A stretch of DNA of 5,688 bases from positions 1 through 5,688 of the forward strand of contig JACRQB010000043.1 of NCBI GenBank assembly GCA_016222925.1, read 5' to 3'. The notes under the pieces were generated by a model. It made no database searches, was not told the DNA's origin, and saw only the letters and a list, made by a program, of their open reading frames with translations. The DNA comes from Nitrospirota bacterium. GTDB taxonomy: Bacteria > Nitrospirota > Nitrospiria > Nitrospirales > Nitrospiraceae. The number at the start of each line of letters is the position of its first letter. The stretch's first letter is position 1. Shown here one piece after another: positions 1-5,688 of this stretch. A program made the position numbers and the translations under genes.

Positions 1-2511
1 ATTGGCGATGGTTGGGAGTCCATATTCGCGCGCAATGATGGCTCCGTGAGACAGCGTACCGCCCATTTCCGCGATCAGACCTCCAGCAAGCCCGAAGAGA
101 GGAGCCAAGCCGGGATCGATAACGGAGACCACCAGAATCTCACCCGACCTCACCTTGCCCCAATCCGCCGCTGAACGGATCGTTCGAACTAGACCTGCCA
201 CGGTTCCCACGCTAATCGGCATGCCCGACAAGATGCCGTTCTCTTCAGATTTATCAGAGGTCATGGTCTGCTCGCTTGCCGTTTCCCAGTCGCAGACCGT
301 ATCAGGAACTTCAAATTTTGCGCTGTGCTCATACTCAGTTCGCCGTGCCCGAATCTCAGCCTTCCAGTCTCGCGTGCTTCCGGCCAACAGGTCGGCTCGA
401 TCGCTGATCGTCAAAAAAAAGATATCGTCGCGTTGGTTGAGCTGGCCCCGCTCGGTCAGCAGTTCTCCGAGGCGCAACAAGAGGGTGCGAATCGCGATTG
501 AGTAATACATCAGGTGGTGCCGGTTGGCTTCACGCAGGGCAAAGAACCGGCCCAATCTACGGTAACACCACAAGAAGAGAGCCCATCTGTCCAGACGCCG
601 GTCCAGTGCAGCGGCTCTCGTCTCGTCTTGGCGCGAGCGAATGGTTTCCCGAGAAGGAGCGGTGGAGATGAGTTGGGATCGCAAGATCGCGAGTATCGAT
701 TCCGGGTTATCGGCGAGACGCGGGGCCATCACGTCTGATTCGCCAACCGCACGATGGCCATAATCCTCAAGGTATTTATCAAAGGTGCGCAAAAATGTGC
801 TGTCGGCGAGAGCCATCCGATACGTCGATGGGTTCCATGGTTCGGATGTGAGAAATGCGTTCGCCACTGCTTCATCTCTGGCGATGTCCGTAAGCTCAGC
901 GAGCCGGAGAATCTGCTGTGCACTGATCACTGTCCCTTGTCCTTGAAGGGCGGCGTTCAGCAGACCTCTCCAGTCTGGACCAAGCCATTGAGGTAAGTGC
1001 TGGCTGAAAATCTGTAGGCATTGCCCGACTCCCCCGGCAATACCGAACGTGACGTCACGGCCCTCCAACCAGGGGCCGAGCTTGTCGAGCTCGGGCACGA
1101 GTTCCTCTACTGAGAGGTGCAGAATGTGATCACGAGGATATGTTGCGGCCAGTGCTTTCATTTCCTCGAATACTCGTGGGGCGTGCCGTTGCACCCGCCG
1201 CATCTCTGCCCACATCATCCATCCCGCGCGGACAAAGGCCAGCCCACCGAGTGGCTGGACTCGTGGCACGGTTTGCAATGGTTCACCGCCCATCTGCTCG
1301 GTATTCATGGAGGGGTCTCCACGAAGTTGAGCAATGAGGATATGGAAAAGCGTGACGTTTAGATAAGGGCGTCCTTTCAGCACACGGACTGACGTGAGCC
1401 CGTCGGGGATACGGCATCCAAGTCTTCGATAGTGCGAGAGGATGTAGGCGTCCATGAACCGTTCAAGAAATGAGAGGCTCAGCAGGCTCGGCAGTTCAGG
1501 CAGCGTCTCTTTGAAGTTCGTACGCGACCACTCGCAGTCATCATTGGTGAGATCGGAGGAAGGGCGGACGGCGGTAATCGGTCTGGCTTGCACAATCCAC
1601 AACTGTTGGGTATCAAACGCCCATTCGAGATCCATTGGCTGTCCGAAGGCTCGCTCGATGTGTTTGGCAGTCTCGGCGAGGGAAAAGAGCTGAACATCAG
1701 TGAGTGACGATTGGAGTGTGGTCGTTTCGCTGAGCGGATCGGTGTGCAGTCCCGCTTTCGACACTGTCAGGCGTTCAGATTTATGAGCAAGCATGCGTCG
1801 ACGAACCCGAGCCGGTTGTCCTTCGTCGGTCACTTCTACGATATACTGGTCCGGCTTGACCGTGCCGTCGACCAGTGGAGCTGCGAGTCCAGGTACGGCG
1901 TTAATCGTCACCTGATTCGAGCGTCCGGTCACAGGATGTATTGAATAGGCGACTCCAGCCGATTGCGCCTCGACCATCAGTTGGATCACTACAGCCATTC
2001 GCGGAGCCGTGTGGTTGCCCTGCCGAGTCTGGTAGCTCACCACTCGTTCTTCCCAGAGCGAGGTCCAGAGGTCTTTGAGCGCGGCCTCAATGTCTGAAAG
2101 CGCCACGCCGAGGTGAGTACGATAGAGCCCAGCGAAGCTGATGTGAGCCGCATCCTCATTCGTGGCCGACGACCGGACGGCCCAACGAGTGTTCGGCGGC
2201 TGATCAAGAGCCTGGAGCGTAGTCAGACATTGAGCGGCAAGCTGGGAAGTCTCTATCTGTCTGATGCGATCCCGGCAGTCGGTCAGCACCGATGCTCGCT
2301 TGTTTCCTGATAATGTGCAGGCCTTCTGCCACTCCTCATGCTCCATAAACCCTGACGCATGCACATACTGTGTATAGGCCTCTGTCGTAACGCAAAATCC
2401 TTGAGGAACAGAGAAGTCAGCCGCAATGAGGCGAGCGAGCCCAACGGCCTTGCCTCCCACAAGATCGAGGTCGGTGCACTGAGACAAGGGAAGGAGGATG
2501 GGACGGGTCAT
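1..2511 (-). CDS. RPH-like (PEP-synthase-like) ATP-dependent dikinase, C-terminus cut by the window edge
   Basis: An open frame of 837 codons with no stop enters from the left edge. The ATG at 2511 is preceded in frame by TGA nine bases upstream, so it is the earliest possible start. Residues 1 to about 315 form a PPDK_N/PEP-pyruvate-binding ATP-grasp domain: GGKAVGL (19-25), VPQGF (35-39), RSSATNED (113-120), VAYSIHPVTG (187-196) and LEWA...IVQARPIT (295-313). Expected ATP ligands K21, R113, E296, Q308 and R310 are present. A long, probably helical middle region follows (about 340-755), with family-like stretches around GHRAVGESD (585-593) and DDIFFL (695-700). Residues 761-837 are the PEP-utilising swivel domain, with the phosphorylatable His at 822 in GGTLSHGAIIAREYGLP. 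This order (ATP-grasp, about 430-residue middle, swivel His at the end) matches rifampin phosphotransferase-type enzymes, which use ATP to phosphorylate a small molecule, giving AMP and Pi. E. coli PEP synthase has its His near residue 420 followed by a TIM barrel. The real substrate is unknown. The usual GLGE motif is degenerate here (GLAA, 208-211). Roughly 20-60 residues are probably missing. Confidence 0.88.
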   Translation of the reverse strand, partial: MTRPILLPLSQCTDLDLVGGKAVGLARLIAADFSVPQGFCVTTEAYTQYVHASGFMEHEEWQKACTLSGNKRASVLTDCRDRIRQIETSQLAAQCLTTLQALDQPPNTRWAVRSSATNEDAAHISFAGLYRTHLGVALSDIEAALKDLWTSLWEERVVSYQTRQGNHTAPRMAVVIQLMVEAQSAGVAYSIHPVTGRSNQVTINAVPGLAAPLVDGTVKPDQYIVEVTDEGQPARVRRRMLAHKSERLTVSKAGLHTDPLSETTTLQSSLTDVQLFSLAETAKHIERAFGQPMDLEWAFDTQQLWIVQARPITAVRPSSDLTNDDCEWSRTNFKETLPELPSLLSLSFLERFMDAYILSHYRRLGCRIPDGLTSVRVLKGRPYLNVTLFHILIAQLRGDPSMNTEQMGGEPLQTVPRVQPLGGLAFVRAGWMMWAEMRRVQRHAPRVFEEMKALAATYPRDHILHLSVEELVPELDKLGPWLEGRDVTFGIAGGVGQCLQIFSQHLPQWLGPDWRGLLNAALQGQGTVISAQQILRLAELTDIARDEAVANAFLTSEPWNPSTYRMALADSTFLRTFDKYLEDYGHRAVGESDVMAPRLADNPESILAILRSQLISTAPSRETIRSRQDETRAAALDRRLDRWALFLWCYRRLGRFFALREANRHHLMYYSIAIRTLLLRLGELLTERGQLNQRDDIFFLTISDRADLLAGSTRDWKAEIRARRTEYEHSAKFEVPDTVCDWETASEQTMTSDKSEENGILSGMPISVGTVAGLVRTIRSAADWGKVRSGEILVVSVIDPGLAPLFGLAGGLIAEMGGTLSHGAIIAREYGLPTIAN

Positions 2512-2526
2512 AACCCGTCATAGTAG

Positions 2527-3864
2527 CTAGAGCAGGAGAAGAAGGTAAAGGTCGTTGACGTTGGTTCCTGTCGGACCGGTATGGATATGACATCCAAGAG
2601 CTTTCAAGGCAGGGTAGGTATTGTGCCGATCTAAGGAAGAGCGGAGATCAATGCCGAGTTTCTTCGCTCGCGCGACGGTGCCTCCAGTGACAATCGCTCC
2701 GGCTGCATCGGTGGGGCCGTCGGTTCCATCGGTGCCCAGTGCCGCGACCCATGTGTTGGGGAGACCGGCGATCTCGAATGCCGCGGAAGCGGCAAATTCC
2801 TGCGCGCGTCCCCCTATTCCACGGCCCGTGACTGTTACGGTGGTCTCGCCTCCTGCCACCACGCAGCATGGGCGTTTCAAGATACCATGCCCTTCGGTAA
2901 TCGCTTTGGCGAGGTCCGTCAACTGCTTTGCTGCCACGCGCGCTTCTCCCGTGACGGGAAGGGAGACGAACTTGGTGTGGAGGTCCGTCTGTTGTGCGGC
3001 GCGCGCGACGGCGTCCAGCATGATCCGGTTGTTACCGATGATGTGATGCTGCACGCTGCGCAACCGTCGTGACCCAGGTTTCAGAGTTTCTGAGGCATCT
3101 CCTTTTCGACCCCGGTCCAAGTAGCGGCGTACGGCCTCGGGCACGGCATACCAGCTTCGATATCGCTGCAACACGCCCACTGCGTCCGCAAATGTTGAGG
3201 GGTCTCCTGCTGTCGGCCCCGAGCCGATGGAACCGAGATCATTGCCGATGACGTCCGAGAGCAGGAGGGTCACAATCTTCGCCCGGGTGGACGCGGCCAG
3301 CCCACCCCCTTTGATCAATGACAAATGTTTTCTCACGACGTTCATTTCATTGATTGTTGCACCGCTGCGGAGCAGCAGGCGCGTCGTGCGTTGCTTATCG
3401 GCCAAGGTCACACCAGCGACTGGGGCCGGGAGTAGGCTCGATGCACCTCCGGACAAGAGCACGATCAGCAGATCGCGAGGCGTCAGACGTTGTGTCAGAC
3501 GCAGAAGCCGTTGGGTCGCGTGAAGACCTGCACGATCAGGAATAGGATGGCCGGCTTCGAGGACGGTGATCCGTTTAGTCGCGAGTATGTGACCGGTCTT
3601 GACGATGACGAGTCCATCTTCCAGCCTTGTCCCCAGCGCAGTCTCTAATGCTTGTGCCATCCTTGCCGAAGCCTTGCCGGCACCGACTACGACAATACGG
3701 TCAATGCGTGAAAGGTTGTAGGCGCGACGGCCCACACGCAGGGAGTGGCGAGTAAGCGCGACGTGTTTGAGCAGGGCGTGGTAGGGATCGGCAGTACTCA
3801 GTCCTGCGGCGATCAGCTTGTGAAGAAGTGGCCGTGCAGGAGAGGAGGGGAGGCGAAGTCGCAT
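2527..3864 (-). CDS. Glycerate 2-kinase (DUF4147 plus MOFRL domains)
   Basis: A complete 445-residue cytoplasmic protein, normal length for the GckA/TtuD-type glycerate kinase family. The family phosphorylates D-glycerate with ATP to 2-phosphoglycerate, feeding enolase and lower glycolysis, for example in glyoxylate, tartrate or serine-cycle metabolism. The N-terminal DUF4147 domain has VVGAGKAS (59-66, with the conserved Lys64), EAGHPIPD (103-110), LSGGASSLLPAP (137-148), NEMNVVRKHLS (172-182) and SDVIGNDLGSIGSGPTAGDP (203-222). The C-terminal MOFRL half has GGETTVTV (338-345), GGRAQEF (351-357, with Arg353 the likely catalytic Arg), GTDGTDGPTDAAGA (377-390) and TGPTGTNVND (429-438), ending in the family-typical NDLYLLL tail. 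The start follows the upstream stop codon by 11 bases and has no clear Shine-Dalgarno, so translation may be coupled to the transglycosylase gene. Homology of residues 13-35 to family N-termini supports this start. Family assignment is firm. The choice of 2- over 3-phosphoglycerate as product is family knowledge, not visible here. Confidence 0.95.
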   Translation of the reverse strand: MRLRLPSSPARPLLHKLIAAGLSTADPYHALLKHVALTRHSLRVGRRAYNLSRIDRIVVVGAGKASARMAQALETALGTRLEDGLVIVKTGHILATKRITVLEAGHPIPDRAGLHATQRLLRLTQRLTPRDLLIVLLSGGASSLLPAPVAGVTLADKQRTTRLLLRSGATINEMNVVRKHLSLIKGGGLAASTRAKIVTLLLSDVIGNDLGSIGSGPTAGDPSTFADAVGVLQRYRSWYAVPEAVRRYLDRGRKGDASETLKPGSRRLRSVQHHIIGNNRIMLDAVARAAQQTDLHTKFVSLPVTGEARVAAKQLTDLAKAITEGHGILKRPCCVVAGGETTVTVTGRGIGGRAQEFAASAAFEIAGLPNTWVAALGTDGTDGPTDAAGAIVTGGTVARAKKLGIDLRSSLDRHNTYPALKALGCHIHTGPTGTNVNDLYLLLLL

Positions 3865-3875
3865 AGCTCTGAGCG

Positions 3876-4925
3876 TTACGGAGTCTTTTCTTGTTTGAAG
3901 CAGCGGCTGGGACAGGTCTGCCGAGGCACGCGAATTTGATAGGTGCCATGAGGGAGCAGATCTTTCTTAAACTCAGGATTCAGCATCTTGAGCTCGAGCA
4001 GGTAGGTGCCAAACTCTTCGGCGATCGAGGTCAGCGCGCGCTGGGATTCCTTGACATTCACCGTGATGGTTTCGGTCTCAAGCGGCACATAGAGGTCCTT
4101 CTTGGTCAATCCAAGATACTTCTCCGGCTGGGAGTAGATTTCCTTCGCGGCGATGATACGAGGGACATACCGCATCGTCTCGCGTGGGCCATGCATCTTC
4201 CAATAGTCGGTAATGTTTTGCTCCTTGAGCAGCTTGCGGATTCGTTCCTCGCCGGCATTGTAGGAGGCCATGGCCATGAACCAATCATTCTCCTGAAAGT
4301 CTTTGAGGTACTTCAGGTACTTCACGGCCGCTTCGGTCGACATTTCGAGATTGCGACGTTCATCTCGGACGGCATCGCTCTTCAGCCGGTACCGGCGCCC
4401 GGTGGAGGGGATGAACTGCCAGGGACCGGAGGCTTTTGCCTTGGAGTAGGCGGCGGAAATGCATTTACTCTCGACCAGCAACATATACTTCAGATCATCC
4501 GGCAAACCGGCGTCAGCCAACTGCTTTTCTGCAGGTGGGAAACACCGTCCGGTACGTTTGGCGAGGATGATGCTTTCACCTTGATCTTCCAAGAATTGAT
4601 AGAACTCGTACTCGATCCGCTCTCTCACTTGCCAGTTATCCAAGGGCACCGACACGCCCGCAAATGTGATCTTATCGGGCAGCTTGAATGAACTCAGAAA
4701 GAAGCGTTCTCCCTCGCGTTTGATCTCCGGCAAAATGACCAGACGGTCTTCTGGGTCAGATTGTGAATCTAGCAGATCCGGCAAGAGCAAATCCTTCTCC
4801 ACGTCTGATTTGTGGCCACCATGATCCGCTGTTTCCGATGAGGCAAGGGCTGGAGGACACATCGACAGGATTACGAAGCCGATTCCAACTATAGAAAGCA
4901 AGGACTGCATACCACGGATGATCAT
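3876..4925 (-). CDS. Secreted MltD-type lytic transglycosylase with one LysM-like C-terminal module
   Basis: A 349-residue exported murein hydrolase that would cleave the MurNAc-GlcNAc bond of peptidoglycan, forming 1,6-anhydro-MurNAc ends, in the periplasm. Residues 1-28 are a signal peptide: Arg4, hydrophobic 9-22, and a likely signal peptidase I site PALA/SS at 28/29. Cys23 is preceded by L-S-M and makes a poor lipobox. The SLT (family 1, MltD-like) domain spans about 120-265. It has the catalytic Glu152 in LLVES (149-153), ASGPWQFIPSTGRRY (165-179), ASYNAGEERI (220-229) and ETMRYVPRIIAAK (249-261). Residues 287-334 (ALTSIAEEFG...LLELKMLNP...LPHGTYQIRVP) resemble the degenerate LysM-like segment that follows SLT in MltD relatives. 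The tandem LysM repeats of E. coli MltD (452 aa) are absent. The start is supported by a strong GAGGAG at 7-nt spacing. First gene of the minus-strand operon. Unusual cysteines (128, 155, 338, 342) are discussed as a finding. Confidence 0.93.
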   Translation of the reverse strand: MIIRGMQSLLSIVGIGFVILSMCPPALASSETADHGGHKSDVEKDLLLPDLLDSQSDPEDRLVILPEIKREGERFFLSSFKLPDKITFAGVSVPLDNWQVRERIEYEFYQFLEDQGESIILAKRTGRCFPPAEKQLADAGLPDDLKYMLLVESKCISAAYSKAKASGPWQFIPSTGRRYRLKSDAVRDERRNLEMSTEAAVKYLKYLKDFQENDWFMAMASYNAGEERIRKLLKEQNITDYWKMHGPRETMRYVPRIIAAKEIYSQPEKYLGLTKKDLYVPLETETITVNVKESQRALTSIAEEFGTYLLELKMLNPEFKKDLLPHGTYQIRVPRQTCPSRCFKQEKTP

Positions 4926-4932
4926 TCTCGTA

Positions 4933-4938
4933 CTCCTC
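4933..4938 (-). promoter_or_regulatory. Strong Shine-Dalgarno of the lytic transglycosylase gene
   Basis: On the minus strand the sequence reads GAGGAG, then seven bases (TACGAGA), then ATG at 4925. This is close to the ideal anti-16S match and spacing. It decides the start in favour of 4925 over the internal Met6 codon. It is the only clear ribosome binding site in the three-gene operon. Confidence 0.85.
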
Positions 4939-5008
4939 TATTGCATCCAGATACAAGCCGTCACACTAACAGCTCACCCAATCACCAGCAAGCAAAGGGG
5001 CCCGTCCG

Positions 5009-5017
5009 TGTTACACT
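5009..5017 (+). promoter_or_regulatory. Candidate extended -10 element for udg
   Basis: TGTTACACT fits TGn-TATAAT with four of six matches in the hexamer (TACACT, 5012-5017) plus the TG extension. No recognisable -35 hexamer lies 17 bases upstream, which extended -10 promoters can tolerate. Transcription would start near 5024, only a few bases before the ATG at 5027. That would agree with the lack of a Shine-Dalgarno there. The sequence overlaps the perfect 9-bp dyad GTGTTACAC (5008-5016). The match is short and may be chance. Confidence 0.3.
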
Positions 5018-5026
5018 GCCGCCCAT

Positions 5027-5688
5027 ATGCGAGCCCTGGCCGTTCTGAACAAGACTATCACTGATTGCATGGCCTGTCCTCGGTTGGTCATCTATCGGCA
5101 GGAAATTGCACGGCACAAACGGAAGCAATATCGTGATTGGTCCTATTGGGGGCGGCCGGTTCCCGGCTTCGGAGATTGTCACGCTCGGCTCTATGTGCTT
5201 GGACTGGCTCCTGCGGCACATGGTGGAAATCGGACAGGCCGTGTCTTCACCGGTGATCGGAGTGGGGACTGGCTGTATGATGCCCTGTATCGGTATGGAT
5301 TCGCCAACCAGGCCTTGTCGACACACCAAGAGGATGGCCTATCATTGACGGATTGTTACATCGGTGCAACCGTGCGGTGCGCACCGCCGGAGAACAAACC
5401 TGCGCCCGATGAGTTTCAACGCTGCAGCCGATTCTTACAGGATGAAGTTCGTCTCCTGAAAAGTCATCGTGTGGTGATTGCGCTAGGAAAGATCGCCTTC
5501 GACCATTACCTCAAGACCTGTCGGGCACAAGGGCACGCTATGCCAGCGCCAGTTCCAAAATTCGGCCATGGAGTCGCCTATCGCTTACCGTGGGGCGTGA
5601 TCCTGCTAGGGTCCTATCACCCTAGCCAACAAAACACCTTTACCGGGAAATTGACCCGTTCGATGTTTCACGCGGTGTTTCGGAGGGC
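5027..5688 (+). CDS. Family 5 (UDGb-type) 4Fe-4S uracil-DNA glycosylase, C-terminal end cut by the window edge
   Basis: An open frame of 220 full codons continues off the right edge. It is a base-excision repair enzyme that removes uracil (and in this family often other deaminated bases) from DNA. Motif 1 is GLAPAAHGGNRTGRVFTGD (59-77). This is the family 5 form, lacking the polar water-activating residue seen in families 1 and 4 (GQDPY or GEAPG types), with conserved Asp77. Motif 2 is HPSQQNTFTGKLT (198-210), with His198. RCAPPENKP (117-125) is the family signature between them. Four cysteines, C14 and C17 (CMACPRL), C118 and C133, have the spacing expected for the 4Fe-4S cluster. The ATG at 5027 is chosen because the frame upstream has no ATG, GTG or TTG before a TAA at 4967-4969, and the next Met (15) would lose Cys14. 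There is no clear Shine-Dalgarno. Likely only about 5-20 residues are missing. It is transcribed divergently from the operon, with no evident functional link to it. Confidence 0.93.
   Translation, partial: MRALAVLNKTITDCMACPRLVIYRQEIARHKRKQYRDWSYWGRPVPGFGDCHARLYVLGLAPAAHGGNRTGRVFTGDRSGDWLYDALYRYGFANQALSTHQEDGLSLTDCYIGATVRCAPPENKPAPDEFQRCSRFLQDEVRLLKSHRVVIALGKIAFDHYLKTCRAQGHAMPAPVPKFGHGVAYRLPWGVILLGSYHPSQQNTFTGKLTRSMFHAVFRR

Larger units (their letters stand above)
1..4925 (-). other. Probable three-gene operon: transglycosylase, glycerate 2-kinase, RPH-like dikinase
   Basis: The three genes share a strand, with gaps of 11 bases (3865-3875) and 15 bases (2512-2526), and no room for a terminator or promoter in either gap. 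Neither gap contains a purine-rich Shine-Dalgarno, so downstream translation probably depends on ribosomes finishing the gene before. Whether the operon continues past the left edge cannot be seen. Co-transcription is inferred from spacing only. Confidence 0.7.
4926..5026. other. Divergent intergenic region between the operon and the udg gene
   Basis: A 101-bp gap between two divergently read genes that must carry the promoters for both, unless the operon is driven from within the udg gene. Toward the operon I see no pair of hexamers close to TTGACA/TATAAT at 16-18 spacing. The best isolated -10-like word (TGCAAT on the minus strand, near 4940-4945) lies too close to the Shine-Dalgarno to be believable. 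Toward udg there is one extended -10-like word, listed separately. An imperfect direct repeat, GTCACACT (4960-4967) and GTTACACT (5010-5017), lies 50 bp apart and may be chance. No terminator-like hairpin is present. Confidence 0.6.

Noticed and set aside
155..2310. Several plus-strand open frames of 65-116 codons at the left
   Set aside because: All are antisense to the single uninterrupted 837-codon dikinase frame, which carries ordered family motifs from end to end.
1..2511. Annotating the large gene simply as phosphoenolpyruvate synthase (ppsA)
   Set aside because: The swivel His is about 400 residues too far along for PEP synthase, and the middle region matches the RPH-like order. No PEP-binding barrel is visible in the window.
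2621..3046. A 141-codon plus-strand open frame antisense to the glycerate kinase gene
   Set aside because: It covers the conserved MOFRL half of the kinase, and its low-complexity Ala/Pro/Ser/Val-rich translation is typical of a shadow frame.
3891..4691. A 266-codon open frame on the plus strand, antisense to the transglycosylase gene
   Set aside because: It lies wholly within a gene with clear catalytic motifs, signal peptide and ribosome binding site. Its translation shows no recognisable domain, and long antisense frames are common in GC-rich coding DNA.
3876..4925. Treating the transglycosylase as a lipoprotein because of Cys23
   Set aside because: The residues before Cys23 (L-S-M) do not make a good lipobox, while A-L-A followed by Ser at 26-29 is a good signal peptidase I site.
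4997..5003. GGGCCC palindrome in the intergenic region as a possible terminator or operator
   Set aside because: A six-base palindrome without a longer stem, loop or T-run is expected by chance.
4982..5329. A 115-codon minus-strand open frame facing the udg gene
   Set aside because: It is antisense to the Fe-S and motif 1 region of the glycosylase and has no recognisable protein features. It is not needed to explain the region.

Overview
The window is about 5.7 kb of ordinary, densely coded bacterial chromosome of moderately high GC, with no mobile element, RNA gene or CRISPR array visible. The protein set would fit Nitrospira or a related Nitrospirota lineage: a MltD-like transglycosylase, a MOFRL-type glycerate kinase, a large PEP-synthase-like phosphotransferase and a family 5 uracil-DNA glycosylase. 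That assignment rests on general resemblance only and is an inference.

Layout. Three genes lie head to tail on the minus strand, with gaps of only 11 and 15 bases, and look like one operon. In transcription order they are: a secreted MltD-type lytic transglycosylase (4925 to 3876), a glycerate 2-kinase (3864 to 2527), and a large protein with an ATP-grasp (PEP/pyruvate-binding) domain and a phosphohistidine swivel domain (2511 to 1). The last gene runs off the left edge, roughly at residue 837 of an expected 850-900. A 101-bp intergenic region (4926-5026) separates the operon from a divergent plus-strand gene for a family 5 (UDGb-type) Fe-S uracil-DNA glycosylase. That gene starts at 5027 and runs off the right edge close to its expected end.

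How they may work together. Only the first operon gene has a strong Shine-Dalgarno (GAGGAG, 7-nt spacer). The two downstream genes have none that is clear, which suggests translational coupling. Glycerate 2-kinase makes 2-phosphoglycerate, one enolase step from PEP, so a neighbour labelled 'PEP synthase' would look like a carbon-metabolism pair. However, the swivel histidine of the large protein is at residue 822, after a long alpha-helical middle region. That is the domain order of rifampin-phosphotransferase-like (RPH-like) dikinases and not that of true PEP synthase, so its substrate is open. This is the most useful point in the window. I found no clear new biological system.
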